A DNA stretch of 64,000 bases, from positions 62,001 through 126,000 of the forward strand of contig JADKHS010000035.1 in the NCBI GenBank assembly GCA_016721605.1. Reading direction: 5' to 3'. This DNA comes from Nitrosomonadales bacterium. GTDB taxonomy: Bacteria; Pseudomonadota; Gammaproteobacteria; Burkholderiales; Gallionellaceae. The notes under the pieces were generated by a model. It ran no database searches. It saw nothing but the letters and a program-made list of their open reading frames with translations, and was not told the origin of the DNA. Below are positions 1 to 8,758 of the stretch, one piece after another. Position 1 is the stretch's first letter. Every line of letters begins with the position of its first letter. A program made the translations under genes and the position numbers.

Positions 1-2
1 TC

Positions 3-203
3 ATGCCGCCAACCTGCTTTCATAAAATTGGTGCTCAAATGCGACCTGAAACAGGTATCCAAAACGCGCCTGCTCATGCTGCCGCCAGTAAACACAGTGT
101 ATTCTTTAATGACCTGGATGGCCTCGGCGCAGGCTTTGAAGCGCCAGTGATGTATATTCATTTTGGCAATCCTCAGAGGTTTTCTATGGGGGGCTTGCCG
201 TAA
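3..203 (+). CDS. Possible 3' end of an unrecognised gene
   Basis: An open frame enters from the left edge and stops at 201-203. It is followed 28 bases later by a good rho-independent terminator, which is why I prefer the plus strand. The 66 visible residues match no family I know; the last 25 or so are rich in Gly, Phe and Pro. The minus strand is also open through the same stretch, so the call is weak. If real, the start lies outside the window or at the ATG at 3. Confidence 0.2.
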   Translation: MPPTCFHKIGAQMRPETGIQNAPAHAAASKHSVFFNDLDGLGAGFEAPVMYIHFGNPQRFSMGGLP

Positions 204-230
204 CAGCTCCCCCAGCATCACAGCAAGCAT

Positions 231-259
231 CCTCCGGCAAAAGGCCGGGGGCTTTATTT
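231..259 (+). terminator. Rho-independent terminator
   Basis: CCTCCGGC (231-238) pairs with GCCGGGGG (244-251), eight pairs including one T-G, around the loop AAAAG, followed by CTTTATTT. It would end the gene stopping at 203. Confidence 0.6.
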
Positions 260-512
260 GTGAGTCGCTCCAAAGCGGCTTAACGGGGTCGCCTACGCGG
301 CCCTGCTCTCTTAATGAGGGCCTTTCCGGGTAGGTCAGCTCCATAGATGCATCTGCTCTAGGTGCTTGTCCTCTTTCTCTTGGTGCCGATGTAATGCCGG
401 ATCGACTCCTCATCTCGGCCTACCCCTTAAAACTAGAGTACCAAGCAAATCACCAATGTTGCAACCAACAACGTCAGCACAAAAAATAATTAAAACATAT
501 ACACAGCGTATA
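260..512. other. Gene-free stretch
   Basis: No convincing reading frame or RNA gene. The part from 260 to 440 is GC-richer than the AT-rich tail before the next hairpin and may be a decayed element, but I recognise nothing in it. Confidence 0.3.
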
Positions 513-556
513 AACTACAAGGCCAGCATCGCTGCTGGCCTTGTAGTTTAATTTTT
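513..556. terminator. Strong hairpin, probably a bidirectional terminator
   Basis: A perfect 16-bp stem: 513-528 (AACTACAAGGCCAGCA) pairs with 533-548 around the 4-base loop TCGC. On the plus strand it is followed by TAATTTTTAC. It lies 40 bases beyond the stop of the minus-strand gene at 589 and may end that transcript as well. Confidence 0.65.
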
Positions 557-588
557 ACTTAAACACCAGGGTGTCATGTTACCAAGTA

Positions 589-1017
589 TTATCTAGGACT
601 ATAAAAATTTCTTCCAGAACTAGAAGGGTATACATTATGCCAAGAATTTGATGGATTATTCGTTCCTATCATGCACCACATATTATTGGATTCAACTTTT
701 GGCTTTACCGCATTATGACCTACAAAGAACGGATCGGGTTGGCCATGCATTGCCCTTACCCCATGGTCACTCCCACCTACACTTGGCATATCTTCAGCCA
801 TGTTATAAGGAAGACGGACACCCTTAGCATCAACCTTAATATTTTGTGCCTGACCAGTTATATCTGCTTTTTTGAAATAATCATCCGCCGTAGCATGAGC
901 ATGCCCATCATTAGTACTGGCAGCTTCATGCCCATTCCCATGGCTAGAAGCTTGTGCTAATGAAACACCAAATGCAAAACAGGAAACGATAGCTAAATTC
1001 ATAACAGTTTTTTTCAT
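589..1017 (-). CDS. Secreted His-rich small protein, function unknown
   Basis: 142 residues with a clear Sec signal peptide: a KK start, a hydrophobic core, and a probable cut after the Ala at about residue 23 (SLAQA). The mature N-terminus is rich in His, Gly, Ala and Asp (SSHGNGHEAAS, DGHAHATADDY), which suggests periplasmic metal binding. A second part has two Cys-free motifs (DHGVRAMHGQPDPFF), a single Cys in NNMWCMIG, and a Ser/Asn-rich end. An AAGGAG ribosome site sits 9 bases before the ATG, so expression is plausible. The gene stands alone between long gaps, with a strong hairpin downstream. I recognise no family; metal binding is an inference from composition only. Confidence 0.6.
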   Translation of the reverse strand: MKKTVMNLAIVSCFAFGVSLAQASSHGNGHEAASTNDGHAHATADDYFKKADITGQAQNIKVDAKGVRLPYNMAEDMPSVGGSDHGVRAMHGQPDPFFVGHNAVKPKVESNNMWCMIGTNNPSNSWHNVYPSSSGRNFYSPR

Positions 1018-1845
1018 TATTAAGCTCCTTTAATATCAAATCTTACGAGGATAATTGAGTAGGGTGTAATGTGCCTCACTCCTACAAGCTTTCACTGCTA
1101 CTGCGTTAAGTGTGCAAATAATCATCATGGAAGTAAATCAATATACAAGCCTATCTTAGTACCAAACAATATTATTGATTTAATAATCAACTTAATTTAT
1201 TGATACTAAAATTAAGATTCACCGGGTACAGAAAAAAACATACGTATAAAGTATTCTCCTGACAAATCCCTATTCCATTTTATATTAAATGCACAATACA
1301 TAACATCTTGTTTCAGTTAATATACCATGTCCATTTGGTCGAATTACATAGACCACATGAACTATTAGTACATTTAGCCGCCTACAACAAGCGGCATTTT
1401 ACAGCATACAACTTCCACACCACATCAACTTCATGGAGCTTCCGGTAAGTGCCTTTAATCGTTTAATTAAGACAACCAATCGTCAACTTTAATCCAGCTT
1501 AGTTTCGTGCGCCCCACCTTTACTTACTTATACCGATGAGAGCCACATAATAGGACGATGTCTATAAAAAGTAAATAAGCAAATCATTTAATGTCAGCAC
1601 AAAGTAATAGTGTCCGCTTTCTCCCAAATAGAAATGTCCCCTTGAGTTTGCGTTGAGTAAGCTCAGTGCCCGATAAAAACCATAGCGGCGGACTCTTTTA
1701 AACCCAGACTGTCCATTGGAAGCGCGAAGTTACCGTACCTTAGGCTTGCCGGGGTTCATCAGCAAGGAATACGGACAAATCTCGAACCTGTACTTGTTTT
1801 TGTTTTGTTACTATTTGTTCCTTCTATTTAGTCTTCGGAGTTGCC
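1018..1845. other. 828-base gap, possible IS-end remnant
   Basis: No gene seen. Near 1608-1642 the sequence contains GTGTCCGCTTT and AAATGTCCCC in close succession, a style of repeated GTCC-type end found at termini of some insertion sequences. No partner end or transposase accompanies it. The promoter of the minus-strand gene at 589 should lie near the low end of this gap. Confidence 0.25.
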
Positions 1846-2626
1846 TTGTTTAAATTAATTGGTGCCTTATTGGGCTTTTACTTTTGGGGTTTTTTCGGGG
1901 CATTGATCGGCTATTTCCTGGGAAGCTTTCTTGACCGTTATAAAGCTTATGGTATTGGCGGAGTTAACCCGCTCAGCCAGCACCTGCGCCAGTCAGTATT
2001 TCTTGAAACCGTTTTCATTTTAATGGGCAAACTTGCTAAAGCGGATGGTCATATATCGCGAGATGAAATCGATCATGTTGAACAATTCATTCAAAAACTG
2101 GGAATGTCCGCTGAACATAGGCAACAGGCAATTGCTCTTTTTAAGCAAGGAGCCGATGCAAATTTTGATCTTGAGCCGAGATTAAGGAAATTTATTGCCA
2201 TTTGTGGTAATACGAATGACTTAAAGCAAATGTTGCTGGTCTATCTTATAGTCATGGCCTTGGCTGATGGGCATATTCATGCAAATGAAGAAGTCATGCT
2301 AAAAGACGTTGCCCGCCAGCTTGGTTATGATCAGGCTGCATTCAAGCAAATACTGAATATGGTTTGGGTCAGTCCCACTTTGCCAGCGGGCAAACACCTA
2401 CTGCCTCCCGCCTGGACGATGCCTATAAAGCGTTGGGCGTAAGCAAGAAAGCAGCGACCACGAAATCAAACGCGCTTATCGCAAGTTAATGAGCCAATAT
2501 CACCCCGATAAGTTAATGGGCCAAGGTGTTCCTGAAGATATGATCGCTGTGGCAACTGAACAAGCAAAGGAAGTACAGGTTGCCTACGATTTGATTACAA
2601 CGAACCGAATAAAGGACGGAGAGTAA
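1846..2626 (+). CDS. djlA: DjlA, membrane-anchored J-domain co-chaperone (frameshifted)
   Basis: DjlA is an inner-membrane DnaJ-type protein that stimulates DnaK ATPase. The N-terminus (TTG start at 1846) has a Gly-rich membrane segment at residues 3-27 (FYFWGFFGALIGYFLG), then a TerB-like helical domain with two repeats of the KADGHIS/ALADGHIHANE type. The frame opened at 1846 stops at 2442, but the J domain continues in other frames: LDDAYKALGVSKK from 2409, then DHEIKRAYRKL with the diagnostic HPD motif (QYHPDK) from 2456 to the stop at 2624-2626. Two single-base shifts, near 2395-2408 and 2450-2456, are therefore needed. As the J domain is otherwise perfect, sequencing error or very recent decay is more likely than old loss. 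Confidence 0.85.
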
Positions 2627-2714
2627 TTAATTTTGTGCAAGCTGCCATAGACGGAAAATTGACCAACTTAAATCTAAAACATCATCCACACTTAATTCCG
2701 GATACCACCGTCTA

Positions 2715-3221
2715 TTATTTTCGGCCATAAGTAACGAAATGGTATTCCAGGGCCTGAGGGGTTTCCTGGCTACATTGCTCGCGCGCCAATTCCTGCCATA
2801 ATTTTTTATCAAATTCCGGGAAGTGAGTATCGCCTGCTACGTCTTGTCTGATTTCGGTGAGGTAGATCGTGTCCACTAACAGCATGGCCAATGCGTAGAG
2901 TTCAGCGCCGCCAACGATAAAAATTTCATCATCCCCCGCACAAGCCGTTATCGCTTCTTCCAGCGAGTGCGCCATGATGCAGCCTTCAATTTTTAATGCA
3001 TCATTGCGTGTTACCACTACGGTAGTGCGGCCGGGCAGCGGCTTGCCGATGGAATCGAAAGTCTTGCGCCCCATGATAAGATGATGTCCCATGGTGAGCG
3101 ATTTAAAACGTTTAAGGTCTGCCGGAATTCGCCATGGCAGCGTGTTGTTGATCCCAATGGTACGGTTTCGAGCCATTGCAACAATGATCGCAAGCTTACC
3201 CCCTCTTTCGTCACTCGTCAT
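2715..3221 (-). CDS. folA: Dihydrofolate reductase
   Basis: 168 residues. Reduces dihydrofolate to tetrahydrofolate with NADPH. The N-terminus carries the family pattern: IIVAMARNRTIGINNTLPWRIPADLKRFK, read here as the core AMARNRTIG and LPWRIPADL motifs with the catalytic Asp in PADLKRF. MGRKTFDSIGKPLPGR (NADPH loop) and IFVVGGAELY-like IFIVGGAELY follow. The start at 3221 overlaps the thyA stop by four bases, so the two are translationally coupled; thymidylate synthase produces dihydrofolate and FolA recycles it. Length is normal and I see no defect. Confidence 0.95.
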   Translation of the reverse strand: MTSDERGGKLAIIVAMARNRTIGINNTLPWRIPADLKRFKSLTMGHHLIMGRKTFDSIGKPLPGRTTVVVTRNDALKIEGCIMAHSLEEAITACAGDDEIFIVGGAELYALAMLLVDTIYLTEIRQDVAGDTHFPEFDKKLWQELAREQCSQETPQALEYHFVTYGRK

Positions 3222-4012
3222 ACGGCGACTGCGGCTTTAATTGCCGGGTGTGGGTCGTAGCCATCCAGCGAAAAATCCTCAAATTTGAAATCGAAGATAT
3301 TTTTCACATTAGGATTGATGTGCATGACAGGTAGCGATCGCGGCTCGCGCGACAGTTGCAGCTCAGCCTGCTCCAGATGGTTGAGGTACAGATGTGCATC
3401 ACCAAAGGTATGCACAAAATCGCCTGGTTTCAGACCGCATACTTGCGCCATCATCAAGGTAAGCAACGCATAAGATGCGATATTGAATGGCACGCCCAGG
3501 AAAATATCCGCGCTGCGCTGATATAGTTGGCAGGAGAGTTTGCCTTCAGACACATAGAACTGGAACAAGATATGGCAAGGCGCCAGCGCCATTTGATCCA
3601 GTTCCCCTACATTCCAGGCGGAAACGATCAAACGGCGCGAATCGGGATTACATTTAATCTGTTCTATAACATCTGAAATCTGGTCAATAATGTGGCCATC
3701 CGTTGCCGTCCACGAGCGCCACTGCTTGCCATAAACAGGGCCAAGGTTGCCATCCTCGTCTGCCCATTCATCCCAAATTTTTACACCATTTTCATTGAGA
3801 TAACGGATATTGGTATCGCCCTGCAAAAACCATAGCAACTCATGGATGATAGATTTCAGGTGACATTTTTTGGTGGTGACCAGCGGAAAGCCTTCTTCCA
3901 GATTAAAGCGCATCTGATAGCCGAATATGCTTACTGTGCCGGTGCCGGTGCGGTCGCTCTTTTTTGTGCCGTGATTGAGCACATGTTTCATCAAATATAA
4001 ATATTGGCGCAT
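3218..4012 (-). CDS. thyA: Thymidylate synthase
   Basis: 264 residues, the same length as the E. coli enzyme. Methylates dUMP to dTMP with methylene-tetrahydrofolate. Visible marks are the phosphate-binding DRTGTGT near residue 21, the folate-site stretch SIIHELLWFLQGDTNI, the active-site Cys in MALAPCHILFQFYV near residue 146, and QLYQRSADIFLGVPFNIASYA. The C-terminal AAVAV replaces the common APVAI ending. First gene of the thyA-folA pair. The 5' side faces the M17 peptidase gene, so the gap near 4013-4082 holds divergent promoters. Confidence 0.96.
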   Translation of the reverse strand: MRQYLYLMKHVLNHGTKKSDRTGTGTVSIFGYQMRFNLEEGFPLVTTKKCHLKSIIHELLWFLQGDTNIRYLNENGVKIWDEWADEDGNLGPVYGKQWRSWTATDGHIIDQISDVIEQIKCNPDSRRLIVSAWNVGELDQMALAPCHILFQFYVSEGKLSCQLYQRSADIFLGVPFNIASYALLTLMMAQVCGLKPGDFVHTFGDAHLYLNHLEQAELQLSREPRSLPVMHINPNVKNIFDFKFEDFSLDGYDPHPAIKAAVAV

Positions 4013-4082
4013 GAAGATTCAGGGAATAGGTGGTGACTGTTTGTATAATGCCAGACAACACATGAAATTTATTGAGGAACAA

Positions 4083-5522
4083 ATGCTAGCACAACTTACT
4101 CTCTCCCCGACGCTGCCAAAAAACCTGATTAACCAACATCTGCTGGTGCTGCTGCCCAAAGCCAAGACATTACCTCAAGACTTGCCGCATAGCGACTTAC
4201 TCAAAACAGTGCTGGCGCGACGCGGCCTCAAGGTGGATGAGCTGACTAAATCACCAGTTTCTGCTAATGCCGCTAATGGCGCGTTGATTGCCTGGACGAT
4301 GCTGGATTTTTCCAAGGACGCCTTCACCATCCAGACCCAAGTGCGCAAAGCCATGCAGTTGCTTCTGGCAGAAATGCCCAAAAGCATTGCCATTGTGGTG
4401 CTGGGCGATCCTGCACAACGTAAGCTGGCTGCAGAGCTGGCTGTGTATGGTGCATGGGTGAATGGCGCCCTGTTGCCGGAACATAAGAAAAAAGATAAAC
4501 GCAAACCGCTGCGAAAAATTGAGCTATTTGGTTTTGCCGACAAGCAAGCATTTGCATCACTCAAGGCGCAGGCCGAAGGCAATTTTCTATGCCGCGAACT
4601 GACTGTGCTTCCGCCTAACGAACTGACTCCAGCTCTATACCGGGCGCGGGCAAAGATACTTGCACAACAACATGGCTGGAAGCATGTGGAATTTGATCTC
4701 AAGAAACTGCGCAAGTTGGGCGCGGGTGCTTTCGTGGCTGTGGCGCAGGGCAGCGCGGACGAAGATGCCGCCATCGTACATCTGCGCTACACCCATCCAA
4801 AAGCCAAGCAAACCGTAGGGTTGGTGGGCAAGGGAATTTGCTTCGATACCGGTGGACACAACTTGAAGCCGGCGCGCTATATGCATGGTATGCACGAGGA
4901 CATGAACGGGTCTGCCGTAGCACTCGGCATCTTGCTTGCCGCGTCACAGAGCAAGCTGGCGGTGAATATCGATTGCTGGCTGGCGATCGCTCAAAACCAC
5001 ATCAGCCCCAAGGGGTACAAACAAAACGATATCGTGACTGCGCTGAACGGCACCACCATCGAAATTATTCACACCGATGCCGAAGGACGCATGGTGCTGG
5101 CCGACACACTCACGCTAGCGGCACGCGCCAAACCGGATCTGATAATTGACTTCGCCACCCTAACCGGCAGCATGGCCGTGGCCTTAGGTGCGCGCTACAG
5201 CGGCGTGCTGGGCAACCGCGATGAATTGTTACAGCGTGCGGTCAATGTGGGCAAACAAAGCGGCGAGCGTCTGTGCGCCTTCCCGCTGGATGACGACTAT
5301 GAAACTACTCTGGATGCAAAAGTAGCTGACATCAAGCAGTGCACGCTGGATGGCGAGGCCGATCACATCTTGGCAACCCGTTTTCTCAAGCGCTTTGTCG
5401 ATGACACTCCTTGGCTTCATGTGGATTTATCTGCTAGCCGTTGCGAAGGTGGTCTGGGCATAGTAGCAAGCGAAGTGACGGGATTTGGCGTGGCTTGGGG
5501 AGTACGGGTGTTGCAGGGTTAG
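4083..5522 (+). CDS. M17 family leucyl aminopeptidase
   Basis: Cytoplasmic zinc/manganese aminopeptidase. I choose the ATG at 4083 because GAGGA lies just upstream; the frame is open farther back, but that part overlaps the thyA start and looks non-coding. The protein has 479 residues with a variable N-terminal half and the conserved C-terminal catalytic half. Metal and catalytic residues are seen in GKGICFDTGG (about 249-258), MHEDMNGSAV and the signature HTDAEGRM (usually NTDAEGRL, about 330-337), followed by IDFATLTGSMAVALG. It resembles the shorter PepA-like group, so I give no symbol. No sign of defect. Confidence 0.9.
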   Translation: MLAQLTLSPTLPKNLINQHLLVLLPKAKTLPQDLPHSDLLKTVLARRGLKVDELTKSPVSANAANGALIAWTMLDFSKDAFTIQTQVRKAMQLLLAEMPKSIAIVVLGDPAQRKLAAELAVYGAWVNGALLPEHKKKDKRKPLRKIELFGFADKQAFASLKAQAEGNFLCRELTVLPPNELTPALYRARAKILAQQHGWKHVEFDLKKLRKLGAGAFVAVAQGSADEDAAIVHLRYTHPKAKQTVGLVGKGICFDTGGHNLKPARYMHGMHEDMNGSAVALGILLAASQSKLAVNIDCWLAIAQNHISPKGYKQNDIVTALNGTTIEIIHTDAEGRMVLADTLTLAARAKPDLIIDFATLTGSMAVALGARYSGVLGNRDELLQRAVNVGKQSGERLCAFPLDDDYETTLDAKVADIKQCTLDGEADHILATRFLKRFVDDTPWLHVDLSASRCEGGLGIVASEVTGFGVAWGVRVLQG

Positions 5523-5658
5523 CTCATGCGATATGATTGGGCGCAGTAGTAATGTGCCTGGGCAGATAATCCTCGCCATCTGCGAGGAAACTTGGATAGG
5601 TGCCCTACCCTAAGACTACACTGTAAGCGTTAGTTCGCAGAGATTGCCTTCCAGAAAT

Positions 5659-5696
5659 AAAAATGCCCGACATTTTCATGCCGGGCATTTTTATTA
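5659..5696 (-). terminator. Terminator downstream of cspA
   Basis: AAAAATGCCCG (5659-5669) pairs perfectly with CGGGCATTTTT (5682-5692); part of the loop (CAT/ATG) can pair further. The A/T-rich arms give a U tail on either strand, so it can also end the M17 transcript. Confidence 0.75.
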
Positions 5697-5709
5697 AATC
5701 AAGAACCGA

Positions 5710-5913
5710 TTAAGGAGCTTGAATATTTGATGCTTGCTTACCTTTAGGACCTTGTGTCACTTCAAAGGTAACCTTTTGGCCCTCTTGAAGAGACTTGAAG
5801 CCACTCATGTTGATTGCGGAAAAATGCGCAAACAAATCTTCGCTGCCATCATCAGGGGTAATAAAGCCAAAACCTTTGGCGTCGTTGAACCATTTTACTG
5901 TACCAGTTGCCAT
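5710..5913 (-). CDS. Cold-shock family protein, CspA type
   Basis: 67 residues forming one cold-shock domain, a five-stranded barrel that binds single-stranded RNA and DNA and melts RNA structure. RNP1 is KGFGFI and RNP2 is DLFAHF, here with Leu where Val is common. The start MATGTVKWFND is typical, and an AAGGAAG ribosome site lies upstream. A matching sigma70 promoter about 115 bases upstream implies a leader of about 107 bases, as in thermoregulated csp genes. Which paralog it is cannot be told from sequence. Confidence 0.95.
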   Translation of the reverse strand: MATGTVKWFNDAKGFGFITPDDGSEDLFAHFSAINMSGFKSLQEGQKVTFEVTQGPKGKQASNIQAP

Positions 5914-6026
5914 GTGTATTACTTCCTTAACTAAAAACGGGGGAAACCCCCCGCGAAACTATTTGAATCGAAGATTGCATGGAAAAAACCAGTATCGCAA
6001 AAACTTTGAATCAAACGCCAGCGAGT

Positions 6027-6055
6027 CTTATACACCTGCAAAGGGATATTGTCAA
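6027..6055 (-). promoter_or_regulatory. Sigma70 promoter of the cold-shock gene
   Basis: On the minus strand a perfect -35 TTGACA (6050-6055) is followed after exactly 17 bases by TATAAG (6027-6032). Initiation near 6020 would leave a leader of about 107 bases before the ATG at 5913. Confidence 0.75.
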
Positions 6056-6108
6056 GGTAATTTCCAAAACATCTAAAATCCATGTATATACACCCATGCT
6101 TCGTTGAC

Positions 6109-6130
6109 TGTATCAGTAAATACTGATACA
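6109..6130. promoter_or_regulatory. 22-base near-perfect palindrome upstream of the cold-shock promoter
   Basis: TGTATCAGTA (6109-6118), spacer AA, then its exact complement at 6121-6130. A related shorter palindrome, GTATC-GCT-GATAC, lies at 6226-6238. Two symmetrical sites sharing GTATC/GATAC upstream of one promoter look like a repressor or activator site. Confidence 0.45.
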
Positions 6131-6349
6131 GCTGAAAATACGCAAAGCATTTAATATCGCTTCCCTCATGGATTTCGTATTAATCCTCTCATGCTTGACC
6201 AAATATACGTGGTAGCATCAACAAAGTATCGCTGATACGCTCACCGCGCAAACCAATCTACGCTAGATTCAAATCCGCACAAGCTTATGGCAACAACTGC
6301 CGTAACATGAACTTTGTCTAGTCAAAGTATATTCTGGAAAAATTCTGCA

Positions 6350-6834
6350 TTAGTGGTGATGCCCACCCTCGTCATGCGTATGACCATGTTCCAACTCTTC
6401 GGCAGTAGCGGCGCGTACATTCGTAACAATACCTCAAAGTTTAATGTTTTACCAGCAAGTGGGTGGTTACCATCTACGGTCACTTCAGTATCAGTTACAT
6501 CAACAACAGTGTAGAGCGAGTAATCGTCATCATCGCCATCTTCCACCCCTCCCTCGAACTGCATACCGATGGCAATTTCATCCGGGAATAAATTGCGCGG
6601 CTCAACGCGTACTAAATCATGCTCATACTCTCCAAAAGCATCATCCGGTGACATCGTGATTTTAAGTTCAGCACCTATGTCTTTGTTTTGTAGCGCCTCT
6701 TCCACGGTCGGGAATATACCGTCATAGCCACCGTGTAAATAACTGATGGGGTCTTCTGTCTTTTCCAACAGGCTGCCATTGGCATCAAATAACTCATAAC
6801 GCAACGATACAACAGTGTCTTTTGCAATTTTCAT
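6350..6834 (-). CDS. slyD: SlyD-type FKBP peptidyl-prolyl isomerase (frameshifted near the end)
   Basis: Cytoplasmic prolyl isomerase and chaperone with an inserted flap domain and often a metal-binding His tail. The FKBP core is seen in KDTVVSLRYELFDANGSLLEKT and YLHGGYDGIFPTVEEAL, then the insert-in-flap segment with an acidic EDGDDDDYS patch, then HPLAGKTLNFEV. The frame opened at 6834 runs past the expected end and reads nonsense. One base shift near 6418-6426 restores the normal ending ATAEELEHGHTHDEGGHHH with a stop at 6350-6352, so I join the two. The His-rich tail supports nickel binding in the SlyD manner. Alone between divergent regions. Confidence 0.88.
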
Positions 6835-7191
6835 TTCAATTTTTTTATTAGATTGAGAATTTCATCGGCATAACCTATAGCTTACCTTGCTTGTCGATCA
6901 CAGAAGCGGTAAATTCCATTAAATTTTTTATGTTCACTTACCTCTGTATCCCCATCCATTTTTTCATAGAACACGTCACATTTTATGCAATTTTTGAATT
7001 CTACGTCTGAAAAAAATAGTACAGATAGATCATAATTTACTATGGAATTAGGCGTAGACGAGGCATTCACCGCAATTACTTTACATTTACCATAAAATTA
7101 ATAACACATTATCGATTGATGAATCGAATCTAGTTCCATTATGAACGAAAGTATTTTTGTGTCCGTTGGTATAGGTATAATAATATCGATT
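6835..7191. other. Gap with a possible gene remnant
   Basis: AT-rich region between slyD and the cupin gene. On the minus strand an open frame of about 70 codons (7100 to 6882) reads VNASSTPNSIVNY then LSVLFFSDVEF, with two Cys in NCIKCDVFY. It has no ATG in frame and no ribosome site, so it may be the end of a decayed secreted protein. Promoters for both flanking genes should lie here. Confidence 0.25.
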
Positions 7192-8328
7192 ATGAAAATC
7201 AATTCCTCCATGCTTGGTGGGTTAACAATAGAGGAATTTTTACGCAATTACTGGCAAAAAAAACCCTTACTCATCCGCCAAGCATTTTCCAAATTTAATG
7301 GGTTGCTTGATCCATTACAATTATTCGCCTTGGCTTGCACTGAGGATGTGCAGTCTCGTCTCGTCACCCAACGGCACGGTCAGTGGCACGTGCAAAATGG
7401 TCCATTTAAAACGACAAAGTTCGATAATTTGGGCAAAAGTGGGTGGACTGTGCTAGTGCAAGGAGTGAATCAGCACCTGCCAACAGCCACCGCGCTACTA
7501 AAGAATTTCAGCTTCATACCGCATGCGCGTTTAGATGATCTAATGGTAAGCTATGCTCCCAAAGGAGGGGGTGTGGGCGCGCACTTTGACTCTTATGATG
7601 TATTTCTTTTGCAGGGCAAAGGCCATCGACGCTGGCAAATTTCCGCACAGCAGGATCGTACACTGCTAGAAGGCGCGCCATTGAAGATTTTAAAAAACTT
7701 TCAAATGGAAGAGGAGTGGGTGCTAGCGCCAGGCGATATGCTCTATCTGCCGCCACATTATGCTCATAACGGCATCGCCGAGAACGATTGCATGACATAT
7801 TCCATTGGTTTCCGCACACCAACTTATCAGGAACTGGCAGAACAATTTTTGGTTTACTTGCAGGATAAAATTTGTTTGGATGGCATGTACGCCGATCCAG
7901 ACCTAAAGGTTCAACGCCATCCCTCGGAAATTGGGTCGGATATGCTTCGCCAGGTAGAGCAGATCATTCGGCGGGTACAATGGACCAAGCACGACATTGC
8001 CGATTTTCTCGGCAGCTATCTCAGCGACCCTAAGCCACATATATTTTTTGATCCACCTACGAAACCACTTAGTCGCGCTCGCTTCAAACAAGCGACACTA
8101 ACCCGCAGCGTGGTGATGGCTCTAAAAACACAAATGTTGTGTCATAACGGCGCGGTGTTCATTAACGGTATAGTGCACACCGTCAGCAAATTGGCCTATC
8201 GGGAATTACGTACGTTTGCCGATACGCGCAAGCTCGATTCCACTGCGGATCTATCGGGAGAAGCATTCGAATTGCTTTATTCATGGTACACAGACGGTTA
8301 TATTGATCTGTTACAAGCAAACGCATAA
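7192..8328 (+). CDS. Cupin/JmjC ribosomal-protein oxygenase, RoxA (YcfD) type
   Basis: 2-oxoglutarate and Fe(II)-dependent oxygenase; the E. coli homologue hydroxylates an arginine of ribosomal protein L16. I choose the ATG at 7192 (MKINSSMLGG) because the family starts just before LGGLTIEEFLRNYWQKKPLLIRQAF; the 17 upstream codons look like leader. The Fe ligands are visible as HFDSYD (HxD) in GVGAHFDSYDVFLLQGKGHRRW and the distal His in LPPHYAHNGIAE. The rest is the dimerisation and winged-helix C-terminus. 378 residues, normal for the family. No neighbour of related function. Confidence 0.88.
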   Translation: MKINSSMLGGLTIEEFLRNYWQKKPLLIRQAFSKFNGLLDPLQLFALACTEDVQSRLVTQRHGQWHVQNGPFKTTKFDNLGKSGWTVLVQGVNQHLPTATALLKNFSFIPHARLDDLMVSYAPKGGGVGAHFDSYDVFLLQGKGHRRWQISAQQDRTLLEGAPLKILKNFQMEEEWVLAPGDMLYLPPHYAHNGIAENDCMTYSIGFRTPTYQELAEQFLVYLQDKICLDGMYADPDLKVQRHPSEIGSDMLRQVEQIIRRVQWTKHDIADFLGSYLSDPKPHIFFDPPTKPLSRARFKQATLTRSVVMALKTQMLCHNGAVFINGIVHTVSKLAYRELRTFADTRKLDSTADLSGEAFELLYSWYTDGYIDLLQANA

Positions 8329-8526
8329 CCACACAATCTTCTTCCTTTATAAAAAATAAGCATCCTGCGACATACATGGACACCCATTTTTTGCCAAGCT
8401 TTCAATCAATGATCCCGAATTTTTGGTGAAACTTGCACTTCTGTCCCTGATGGAATTCACTGATCGAGCCCTCAACAAAGCCACGCACTCTCTGTGCGAC
8501 GCCAGGAACAGGTTTGCTCAACCGGA

Positions 8527-8568
8527 CCGATTACACCCCGGCAGCTTTTACTGCCGGGGTGTAATCGG
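8527..8568. repeat. 18-bp perfect hairpin
   Basis: Arm 8527-8544 (begins CCGATTACACCCCGG) pairs perfectly with 8551-8568 around CTTTTA. No U tail follows on the plus strand, so it is not a standard terminator. It lies between the cupin gene and the groESL promoter. Confidence 0.6.
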
Positions 8569-8654
8569 GTCGAAATTTCGGGGAAGCTCAGTCGTATTTC
8601 AAATCATCTGTCACCTTTTTCGTAACTTTACATTAACGAAATTTTCATTGTACT

Positions 8655-8682
8655 CTTGAAATAAATGCGTTCCGCCCTTATT
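8655..8682 (+). promoter_or_regulatory. Heat-shock (sigma32-like) promoter of groESL
   Basis: CTTGAAA (8655-8661) and CCCTTATT (8675-8682) are 13 bases apart and match the sigma32 -35 and -10 patterns. They lie just before the CIRCE element, so groESL may be under both positive and negative heat control. Confidence 0.65.
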
Positions 8683-8683
8683 A

Positions 8684-8709
8684 TTAGCACTCTCTGCATC
8701 GAGTGCTAA
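8684..8709 (+). promoter_or_regulatory. CIRCE operator for HrcA
   Basis: TTAGCACTC (8684-8692) and GAGTGCTAA (8701-8709) are exact CIRCE half-sites. The spacer is 8 bases instead of the usual 9. The repressor gene hrcA is in this window at 31979. Confidence 0.9.
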
Positions 8710-8758
8710 ATAGAGATGTAGTTATTTTGTTAATTGTTTGTTTTAAGGAGAATAAAAC

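Noticed and set aside
1..350. Long minus-strand open stretch at the left edge
   Set aside because: Opposite to a plus-strand frame followed by a terminator; no recognised motif, so not called.
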